From JABHQR01 sp043812455 (lineage in GTDB: Archaea > Nanobdellota > Nanobdellia > Woesearchaeales > GW2011-AR9): a stretch of 19,834 nt of DNA. The translations under genes and the position numbers were made by a program. Positions 7,143 to 14,300 of the stretch are shown in pieces. The stretch is from contig JBDRMB010000013.1 in the NCBI GenBank assembly GCA_043812455.1, positions 1 through 19,834 of the forward strand, written 5' to 3'. How positions within the stretch are numbered: position 1 is the first letter of the stretch; every line of letters begins with the position of its first letter. The notes beneath the pieces are model-generated. The model did no database searches, was not told the DNA's origin, and worked only from the letters and a program-made list of their open reading frames with translations.

Positions 7143-7153
7143 ATAAAAAAAAG
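7143..7153 (-). terminator. T-rich stretch after rpl24e (partial terminator or internal promoter)
   Basis: Right after the rpl24e stop the minus strand reads C, eight T, A, then more T and an AT-rich segment up to the ndk ribosome binding site. It may end part of the transcripts from the ribosomal promoter, or act as a TATA element for ndk-adk. I cannot decide between these. Confidence 0.35.
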
Positions 7154-7154
7154 T

Positions 7155-7352
7155 TTAAGCACTTTGTTTTCTTTTCGCTTTCTCTGTTTGGTAAGTTTCT
7201 GTCCATTTAACTTTCAAAGGTTTCCTTTTCAGTTTAAGTTGATTTTTTTCACACTTGTTAGTACAGAAATTTGCAATCTTACCGCTAGTAAAAACGAAAA
7301 TTTTACCAGTACCTTTTTCAATCCTTGTTCCACAAAAACTACATCGTGCCAT
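7155..7352 (-). CDS. rpl24e: Ribosomal protein eL24 (L24e)
   Basis: A 65-residue large-subunit protein of the archaeal/eukaryotic eL24 family. It has the zinc ribbon C4-x2-C7 and C30-x3-C34, the family signature F-C-G-x-x-I-x-x-G-x-G near the start, and a basic tail. Length and motifs match archaeal eL24. The ATG at 7352 is preceded by GAGGT, which overlaps the end of the S28e gene, so the two are translationally linked. It is third in the rpl7ae-rps28e-rpl24e-ndk-adk cluster, an order conserved in many archaea up to ndk. Confidence 0.95.
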   Translation of the reverse strand: MARCSFCGTRIEKGTGKIFVFTSGKIANFCTNKCEKNQLKLKRKPLKVKWTETYQTEKAKRKQSA

Positions 7353-7357
7353 TTTGT

Positions 7358-7696
7358 TTACCTCTTGGAGCTACTACTACTGCTACCGCCTTTCTTACCT
7401 CTTCTGGCACCGCCATGTTTTGGTGCTTCAAGTTCTGTGTCAAGCAGCATTAAGATGTCACCCACTTTTATCGGACCACGAACATTTCTTCTGATAGCTT
7501 TGTTCTTGTCACGTCCATCTAAAATCAGAGCCATTACTTGAGTTAAATCCCCTCTAGTACCTGCTCTAGTAACAATTTCCTTAACTTCTGCTGGCCAGGC
7601 TTCAGCAAATTTGATTTCGCTTTCTCCACCACTTGCCTTAGAGGTGTCAGCTTTACCTTTTTTGCCATCATCCTTTCCTTGCATATTTTTGGCCAT
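7358..7696 (-). CDS. rps28e: Ribosomal protein eS28 (S28e) with extended ends
   Basis: Small-subunit protein eS28; the core (about residues 28-98) has the family pattern A-x-V-x-x-I-x-x-R-x-G-x-R-G-D-x-x-Q-V and R-R-N-V-R-G-P-I-x-x-G-D-I-L. The protein is 112 aa, while archaeal eS28 is usually about 70. The extra parts are a Lys/Gly/Asp/Ser-rich N-terminal tail of about 27 residues and a C-terminal tail with K-H-G-G-A-R-R-G-K-K followed by G-G and six Ser, then K-R. Both tails look disordered and basic and could contact rRNA. A later start (M5) is possible but would leave most of the extension. The gene sits 13 bp after rpl7ae and 5 bp before rpl24e. Confidence 0.93.
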   Translation of the reverse strand: MAKNMQGKDDGKKGKADTSKASGGESEIKFAEAWPAEVKEIVTRAGTRGDLTQVMALILDGRDKNKAIRRNVRGPIKVGDILMLLDTELEAPKHGGARRGKKGGSSSSSSKR

Positions 7697-7709
7697 TTTG
7701 TCTACCTAC

Positions 7710-8042
7710 TTACTCTTCACTTTTAATTTCTTTAGCCAAAGATTCAATAATAGCTTTTGCATCACCTTCTTTGGTGATAGCTACTGCTGCAGTTGATACA
7801 GGGATACCTACTGCTGCACCCAAATCTTCTTTTTTGGATACTTTTGCACAAGGTACATTTTTCTCCTTACACAATAGTGGAAAGTGCATTACAATTTCTT
7901 TTGGACTAACATCTTCTGCGTAAACTACCAATTTAGCTTCTCCTTTCTCGATAGCTTTCGTTGCTTCGTTAGATCCTTTCTTAATTTTGCCAGTATTACG
8001 GGCAATTTCTACTGCTTCCAAAACTTTTGCTTCATCAGCCAT
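7710..8042 (-). CDS. rpl7ae: Ribosomal protein L7Ae (K-turn-binding protein)
   Basis: L7Ae binds kink-turn RNAs in 23S rRNA, box C/D and H/ACA guide RNPs and RNase P. The 110-aa sequence shows the family core: G-x-x-K-K-G-x-N-E-A-T-K (RNA-binding loop), L-V-V-Y-A-E-D-V-S-P, H-x-P-x-L-C, and a C-terminal G-I-P-V-S-T-A-A-V-A-I (second RNA-contact loop). I place the start at ATG 8042 (M-A-D-E-A-K). An in-frame upstream start at 8081 would add 13 residues foreign to the family, and AGGGGT stands 10 nt before the 8042 ATG. It is the first gene of the operon, behind a leader of about 150 nt. L7Ae is known to regulate its own mRNA through a K-turn in some archaea; I could not find a canonical K-turn here. 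Confidence 0.95.
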   Translation of the reverse strand: MADEAKVLEAVEIARNTGKIKKGSNEATKAIEKGEAKLVVYAEDVSPKEIVMHFPLLCKEKNVPCAKVSKKEDLGAAVGIPVSTAAVAITKEGDAKAIIESLAKEIKSEE

Positions 8043-8117
8043 GTTTTTAAGACCCCTACTATTTTCGTTTATTTTAATCACCAGCCAGAGTAATTTTACT
8101 TGGTTAGTATTTACCTT

Positions 8118-8144
8118 GTAACAGAATTATGAAATCACTGTTAC
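8118..8144 (-). promoter_or_regulatory. Hairpin in the rpl7ae leader
   Basis: A perfect 7-bp stem (8118-8124 with 8138-8144, GTAACAG/CTGTTAC) closes a 13-nt loop starting UGAUUU on the mRNA strand. It stands about 75 nt before the rpl7ae start. The position suits a regulatory site, but the loop lacks the second G-A strand of a K-turn, so the function is open. Confidence 0.4.
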
Positions 8145-8210
8145 CTCGTTGTTCAACGTTTATTTTGTTGCATTATCAACTCATTGGCAATACAGCTAGG
8201 ATATTAGGGT

Positions 8211-8221
8211 TTATTTAAAAA
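8211..8221 (-). promoter_or_regulatory. TATA-box promoter of the ribosomal operon
   Basis: The minus strand reads TTTTTAAATAA, a strong archaeal TATA. Transcription would start near 8189, leaving a leader of about 147 nt before rpl7ae. The leader contains two very short upstream reading frames and the hairpin at 8118-8144. Confidence 0.6.
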
Positions 8222-8266
8222 CGTTTGGGTGTGGAATTGAGTGTTGCGTGCTAAGTAATTAAGAAT

Positions 8267-8971
8267 TTAAGCTCTGTTGCTGTTTCTACAAATCGAAACA
8301 TAATCCCCATACTCTGATTCAAAGTTTGGCCAATTTTTGATTGTGAGTACATCACCAAAAACTCTGTTAAAAACCTCTGCTCTCTTCCTAAGAGAAGTTT
8401 TAAATTCTTTCATTAAAACGTCGTTTGACAGAATGTCTATAGTCTCTTCCACTACTTGTTGAGGTGCTCCGTTTAAGATAGTTGCTCTCAGATATTCGTA
8501 ACCTAATTTTGCAGCAGCTACCTTTCTTTCAGTTTCATCTAGATAATCATCAACGTAACAATCAGATACTAAAACTATCCCTTCCGGCTTAACCATGGAA
8601 GCCATTCTTTTAACAGCTGTTTCTTGTTGCTCATAAGGAATATGATGAAGTGCACCAGTGCAAACAACAACGTCATATTGTTCAGGAGGTTGCCATGAAA
8701 GAAGGTTTCCTGATTCAAAATCAATTAGGGAGTATTTTGCATTGGCGTGAGTAATGTACCTTTCATCAATGTCAACACCCTTAAGTCTAAGATCTTTACG
8801 TCTTGACGCAATCATACCGAGCAAATATCCTGGCCCACACATTACATCAAGTAAGCTTGCATTACGAGGAGAATTCGAACATAAATATTCTAACACTTGC
8901 CTTAGCGACTCTCTATAAGGCATGTAAATTAATTCTTGTTCATAAACATCAGGTTGTGGTAATTCGCTCAT
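8267..8971 (-). CDS. Class I SAM-dependent methyltransferase
   Basis: A 234-residue Rossmann-fold methyltransferase. Motif I L-L-D-V-M-C-G-P-G (about 40-48) binds S-adenosylmethionine; V-D-I-D (66-69) is the acidic end of strand 2; V-V-V-C-T-G-A-L-H-H-I-P (101-112) is motif IV; and V-K-P-E-G-I-V-L-V-S-D follows as motif V. The C-terminal third is helical and may bind the substrate. The H-H-I-P pattern is common in small-molecule methyltransferases, but the substrate cannot be named. I take ATG 8971 over the in-frame TTG at 8980. It is divergent from glmS and shares its promoter region, so the two may be co-controlled, though a functional link is not shown. Confidence 0.85.
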   Translation of the reverse strand: MSELPQPDVYEQELIYMPYRESLRQVLEYLCSNSPRNASLLDVMCGPGYLLGMIASRRKDLRLKGVDIDERYITHANAKYSLIDFESGNLLSWQPPEQYDVVVCTGALHHIPYEQQETAVKRMASMVKPEGIVLVSDCYVDDYLDETERKVAAAKLGYEYLRATILNGAPQQVVEETIDILSNDVLMKEFKTSLRKRAEVFNRVFGDVLTIKNWPNFESEYGDYVSICRNSNRA

Positions 8972-9018
8972 TTTAAACAATAAACATCTAAGAAACCCCC
9001 AATGTATTTTCCCAACAT

Positions 9019-9034
9019 AGTTTAATTATAAACT
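9019..9034. promoter_or_regulatory. Symmetric divergent TATA promoter (methyltransferase / glmS)
   Basis: AGTTTA-ATTA-TAAACT is an inverted repeat that can be read as a TATA box on either strand. To the right it gives a glmS leader of about 30 nt; to the left a methyltransferase leader of about 20-30 nt. No second TATA of equal quality was identified in the 120-bp gap. Confidence 0.5.
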
Positions 9035-9091
9035 TTTCTACCAGAAACTCCTTCCATAAACTTCTTAAAGGATCAAAGGGCAAAACAAGGT

Positions 9092-10957
9092 ATGTGTGGG
9101 ATTGTGGCGTACCTGGGTAACAAAGAAGCTTACCCTATTCTGATCAAAGGACTAGAACGTTTAGAGTACAGAGGTTATGACAGTGCAGGTGTTGCTACGC
9201 TACAAAACAACCAAATAACAATAAACAAACAAGTAGGGAAAGTTGCTAACCTAAAATCACAAGTTCTTACTGGAAATATTGGTATCGCACATACTCGTTG
9301 GGCAACACACGGGTCACCAACACAAGAGAATGCGCATCCTCACCAAAACGATGAAAAGTCATTAGTATTAGTACATAACGGGATTATTGAAAATTATGCC
9401 AAACTGAAAAAAGATCTGATTGCTAAAGGTTACAGTTTTTATTCTGAAACAGATACAGAAGTTCTTACTAAACTAATTGACTATCATAATAAAATCAAAA
9501 ATGAAGAATTAGGATTAGGCAACCACATGGCTGAAGCTTTGAAATGTGCACTACATGATGTGGTTGGAGCTTATGGTATTGTAATACTTAACAAAGATGA
9601 AGATAAGTTGTACGCTGCCAGAAAGGGTAGTCCGTTAGTGTTAGGTATTGGTAAAGATGATAATGGAAATAATGAATATTTTGTAGCATCTGACCCAGCA
9701 GCGTTCTTAGAATATACTAGAAGAGTACTTTATCTTGAAGATGAAGATATTCTTGTAATTGACAGGAACAATTACCAACTGAATAGTTTGCATGAACATT
9801 GTGATCACCCTAATAGAAAAATCAAGCAGATTGATTGGAATTTATCACAGATTGAAAAAAATGGCTATGAACATTTCATGCTGAAAGAGATTCATGAACA
9901 GCCCGAAACTTTACATAACTGTCTAGCCGGAAGGATTGACTTGAACAATCTGACAACAAAATTTAGTTCTCAATTATCTGACCAGTTTATTAAAAAAATA
10001 GATAGAATAATCTTTGCAGCATGTGGAACTTCGTGGCACGCAGCAATGGTTGCCAAATATTTAATTGAAAAATATGCGAGAATCAAAGTAGATGTCGAGT
10101 ATGCTTCTGAATTTAGATATAAAAACCCAATCCTCTCAGAGAAAGATTTAGTTATAGTGATATCACAAAGTGGAGAAACTGCAGACACTTTAGCTGCACT
10201 GAAAACTGGTAGAGAACGCGGTGCAAAAACTTTTGGCATAGTTAATGTAGTAGGAAGCTCAATAGCACGAGAAGTTGAATCTGGAATTTATATTCATGCA
10301 GGTCCGGAGATCGGTGTAGCATCTACAAAAGCATTTACTGGACAAGTGTTGAGCATCTTATTCTTGATGGTACATTTGGGTAAGATTAGGAGTACTATTA
10401 CAGACATCAAAGCACAAGAGATTCTTAACCAATTGCAAAACGTTCCACAATATGTTAAAGAAACTTTTTCAGAAGAACAAAAAATTAAAGCAATAGCAAA
10501 AGAAATTGCTAAAAAAAATAATTGTTTCTTTTTAGGTCGTGGAGTTAACATTGCCACTGCAATGGAAGGTGCACTGAAGATGAAAGAGATTTCGTACATT
10601 TACAGTGAAGCTTTTCCGGCCGGAGAAATGAAACACGGACCTATTGCTTTATTGGAACCGAACTTTCCAGTAATTACAATTGCAACCAAAGATGATCAAA
10701 CTATTTATGACAAGATCCTGAGCAACATTGAAGAAGTTAAAGCCAGAGAAGCAAAAGTTATTGCTATTGCAAATGAAGGTGATAATGAAATTGTTAATGT
10801 TGCTGACCATGTTATTTGGGTACCAGCAGTACCTGATTATTTGCAAGCAATTGTTAATGTTATTCCATTACAACTTCTGGCATATTATACTGCTAATGAA
10901 AGGGGGTGTGAGATTGACCAGCCCAGAAATTTAGCAAAGAGTGTTACGGTGGAATAA
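9092..10957 (+). CDS. glmS: Glutamine-fructose-6-phosphate aminotransferase (isomerizing)
   Basis: GlmS makes glucosamine-6-phosphate from fructose-6-phosphate and glutamine, the entry to UDP-GlcNAc for glycoconjugates. The 621-aa protein starts M-C-G-I-V-A-Y, giving the N-terminal nucleophile Cys after Met removal. Glutaminase motifs: R-G-Y-D-S-A-G, H-T-R-W-A-T-H-G. SIS domain 1 (about 300-430): A-C-G-T-S-W-H-A-A, S-Q-S-G-E-T-A-D-T, A-S-T-K-A-F-T. SIS domain 2 (about 470-610): G-R-G, S-E-A-F-P-A-G-E-M-K-H-G-P. It ends with the family tail D-Q-P-R-N-L-A-K-S-V-T-V-E. All key residues are present. The next gene is convergent, 5 bp away. The product could feed glycosylation of the surface proteins further right in the window (inference; they carry many N-x-S/T sites). 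Confidence 0.97.
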   Translation: MCGIVAYLGNKEAYPILIKGLERLEYRGYDSAGVATLQNNQITINKQVGKVANLKSQVLTGNIGIAHTRWATHGSPTQENAHPHQNDEKSLVLVHNGIIENYAKLKKDLIAKGYSFYSETDTEVLTKLIDYHNKIKNEELGLGNHMAEALKCALHDVVGAYGIVILNKDEDKLYAARKGSPLVLGIGKDDNGNNEYFVASDPAAFLEYTRRVLYLEDEDILVIDRNNYQLNSLHEHCDHPNRKIKQIDWNLSQIEKNGYEHFMLKEIHEQPETLHNCLAGRIDLNNLTTKFSSQLSDQFIKKIDRIIFAACGTSWHAAMVAKYLIEKYARIKVDVEYASEFRYKNPILSEKDLVIVISQSGETADTLAALKTGRERGAKTFGIVNVVGSSIAREVESGIYIHAGPEIGVASTKAFTGQVLSILFLMVHLGKIRSTITDIKAQEILNQLQNVPQYVKETFSEEQKIKAIAKEIAKKNNCFFLGRGVNIATAMEGALKMKEISYIYSEAFPAGEMKHGPIALLEPNFPVITIATKDDQTIYDKILSNIEEVKAREAKVIAIANEGDNEIVNVADHVIWVPAVPDYLQAIVNVIPLQLLAYYTANERGCEIDQPRNLAKSVTVE

Positions 10958-10962
10958 ACAAT

Positions 10963-11235
10963 TTAATTATCCAACCCAACTTCTAAAAAAGTCTTTTTAT
11001 ACATTTCTCTATGCGCAGGATCTCCTAAAGCATTGTAGAACCTAACTTTTTCTGGAAGAGGTTTATCATTTAGAGCTAAAGTTACTTTTTCAAGTTCCCC
11101 CATATCATTAGGATGTAATTCCCCACGTTCTTGAATATTCAACATTAAAGATATATATAGACCAAATAATCTGCCTGGTCTCCAGGTAGCATACATTTTT
11201 TCAGAACCTTCCCTAAACATTTGTTTTAGTGCCAT
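10963..11235 (-). CDS. Hypothetical protein (90 aa)
   Basis: Not recognised. A small soluble protein without signal peptide, cysteines or clear motif; it has an aromatic/basic N-terminal half (Y-A-T-W-R-P-G-R-L-F-G-L-Y) and a helical, charged C-terminal half. The ATG at 11235 lies 27 bp downstream of a TATA box (11258-11267), so translation is probably leaderless. It converges with glmS, so the two transcripts would overlap at their 3' ends. The start context and the promoter make it a likely real gene. Confidence 0.6.
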   Translation of the reverse strand: MALKQMFREGSEKMYATWRPGRLFGLYISLMLNIQERGELHPNDMGELEKVTLALNDKPLPEKVRFYNALGDPAHREMYKKTFLEVGLDN

Positions 11236-11257
11236 ATTACAAGAAAGAGTTATCTTA

Positions 11258-11267
11258 ATTTATAATT
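11258..11267 (-). promoter_or_regulatory. TATA-box promoter of the 90-aa gene
   Basis: AATTATAAATT on the minus strand, centred 27 bp before the ATG at 11235; fits a leaderless mRNA. Confidence 0.5.
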
Positions 11268-11306
11268 CTTGCCTTAAATACTAAACAAAACTTGATATAA
11301 TTACTT

Positions 11307-11327
11307 AAAAAAATAAAAGAAAAAAAA
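11307..11327 (-). terminator. Poly-T terminator after the giant surface-protein gene
   Basis: Starting at the stop codon the minus strand has T8, C, T4, A, T7 within about 21 nt, the archaeal oligo-T pattern, without a hairpin. Confidence 0.65.
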
Positions 11328-14300
11328 TTAATGATACTTATGTAAAGCAAAATAAACTAAAATGCCGATAAGTATCGCTACTAACAAGATTAAAGCTATC
11401 CAACCATAATCAGATAAAAAGCCTTTAACCCAACTAGCTCCTCCTGTAACTTCTGCACTTTGCTCTTCCGCAACAATATTTCCAGCAACTGCACCAGTAA
11501 GTTCGTCAAGTTCTTCAATTACAGTTTCTGTAAATTCCTCTTCGTCTTCACTCGTACCGGCCACTACAGGAATCGCTTCATGGACACTCTTAACAGTTAA
11601 AGTTGAAGCGTTACCAGTGTAATTAATTGCGTTAACAGTTACTTTAATGTCATAATAACCGTCACTATCATAATTGAACAGTCCTGACTTTCCTGCTTCT
11701 AATGTTAATTCGCTTGGTTCACCATTGTCCATAGTTATTTTAACATTCTTAGAACTTACACTTGCCAAATTAACATAGTACAACTCATTACCAATAGTTA
11801 ACTTAAACCTTGCACTAGATCCAATTTGTCTTGTGTAACCTGTTGCTAAAATGTCTTCAGTAATGATGTAAGTCTTGACAGAGGCACCTCCTCCGCCTCC
11901 ACCACCACCGGAACCGCCAGGACTACCTCCAGGACTACCTCCCGGACTAGCAGGCGAAGCTGCACTTCCATCTGCACCACCGTAAACGGAGAAGCCTAAA
12001 TCTCCTGGTACTGACCAGATACAACTGGTTGCAGTCTCATTAAGCAGTTCTACACCATCTTTATCCGTCAAGTCTACACAACTGTCAACTTCTTCATCAC
12101 ACTTCCAAAGTTCCGTACAACCGCCAGATGGTTTTGGAAATTCTATAGTTATACTCTCAGGAGCTGTCTTTTGCAAGTTCTCCCAAGTTTCAGTATCCAT
12201 ACCGACAAAGTCACCAACAGTAGTTTCTACGTACAACAAGTCGTCACTGTCCAAACTCTTCTCATTGTCACTTAAACCAGATAATGTTGCATTACCAAGT
12301 TCGATCATCCAATCATCGTCGTTAGGGTTGCTCATCTGCCAATTGACGTTACTCAAATTCTCCCAGTTAACCTGCAGTCCGCAGAAGTCCGGCTGAGTTT
12401 GGTAATCGTTTGCTCCTGGCCACTTAAACTTAAACTGCATGTTACCCATTGGGTCACCTACAACAGAACCACTTGGAGGTGTGAAATCAAATTTCATTAC
12501 TGGGTTACACATTGGACAATCTGCAAAGTTTGTACTTGCTGCTGTAGTAAAGTCCAAACAAGCACTCTTTGAACACTTGCCGTTCAAACCGCACATCTTC
12601 AACTTATAATAATAAGTCCCGCCAAGTGATAGGTCATAACCAATTGCTTGCGGATTAAATGCAAAGTTATCTATTGGTCCGTCGTGCCAGTTTTTGAAAT
12701 TTTCCATGTACTGATCCATGATACCAATATCATATACAGTAGCATTTAAGTCACTACAGGTACTATCATTATAGTAAAACAATAATGTACCATTTGCAGG
12801 TTTATCGCTGTCGTACGTCACAAATGCACCTTTATCAAACACATCAACTTTATGCCAAACCATTTTTGGCGCTTTTGTATCTGTACTTGGGTCATAAGTT
12901 TGTACACCATCACATGCAGGATGATAATAACAGTCAGCGTCTGCACAGTTAGTTAAGCCATCGTCATCATCATCACCGGCACTAAAACAATCCTCTTTTG
13001 GCACGAAACCAAACTGTTTAAACATCATACAATCAGCGTCATTCTCTACATTAACACCATCACCGTCAGCATCTGTACCTGGTGGACAATCACAACATTC
13101 AAAACCAAAATCTACAGTACCAGGAGTATAGTAACCATAAATTGGATTATCAGAACCATCATCTGTAAAATCGTCAGGATTTGTCCTACTACCATTTTCA
13201 TCTGCAGTTACAGCCAACAACCTCCATGTTTTGGTTTTGTCATAACCAGAGAAACTTTTCAAATCTTCTTTTTGGATAGCAACACCGATTGCATCAATCT
13301 CTCCACATGAAATTGGTTTGTTAGTAAAAAGTGGTACATTAGTCATTACCCAAACACCATTATTAGAATCACACTTGTACCAAGTTAAAGTATCTGTAGT
13401 ATCATCATCCTCATATTTACTGACTATCTTTACCATAAACTCAAAACCAGGCATTGAAACTATAGCTTCTCCTAAAGTTGTGTATGGTGCTTGACATCCG
13501 CCAGTTGTCGTTTCATCAGAGTCGATGTAAATGAAAGCTTTAACTTCGTCTGTACCATTACCAATTTCACCAGATCGAGGCATGAAATAACCATTACAGA
13601 ACGCTGTTTCTTCAATACCGTCAATTCCAACACTTAAACCAACAGAGTCACCTAAATCTTTAACACCAATACTTTCTAAATCAATACTTTCAGGTAAAGC
13701 ATCATCGGTTGAATCCCAGACAATTACCTCAGCAATGTCTTGTACATTTCCCCAAATCTGGTTCTGCATTGCAGGATCACACCAACCATTATCTGGGCCT
13801 GGAGCATTTGCATCAGGGAACCAAGCACAACCAGCATTAGTTCCACAAGCAGTCTCGTTACCATCGTGTTGCGCACAACCGCCACCGCTACCGCCACCTC
13901 CAAAGAAGTGTTCTGGTTCACACCATCCGGTTCTCGCTTCACACAAACCACCGCCAGCTAAAGCTTCACATTCAGTTGCGTTAAGGTCTGGCTGGAAACA
14001 AATTGGGTCACACCAACCATAAGTTGAATCGCCCCAATCCTGTTGCCATTTACAACTTGGATTTAACTCACAAGTAGCTTCATTTGCACTCGTTAAACCA
14101 TTACCACTTAACTGATGACAATCATCAAACGGTTTGAATTCACACCAACCATGATCTTCTCCACAATGGTCTGCTTCATACCACATACAAGGCATATCTT
14201 CTTGATCGTCAGCACCTTCACCACCAGATCCTGTTAACGCGTTACAAGTTACTGCACCATCAGCATCATAAGATGAACAGTACATATACCAATCAGTTGT

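Noticed and set aside
8118..8144. Canonical K-turn for L7Ae autoregulation
   Set aside because: The loop has UGA on the 5' side, but no G-A on the facing strand, so tandem G-A pairs cannot form. Kept only as a plain hairpin.
13724..14022. Reading frames overlapping the giant gene on both strands
   Set aside because: They follow from the Cys/Trp/Gly-rich codon pattern of the repeats, have no ribosome binding sites, and their products have no recognisable features.
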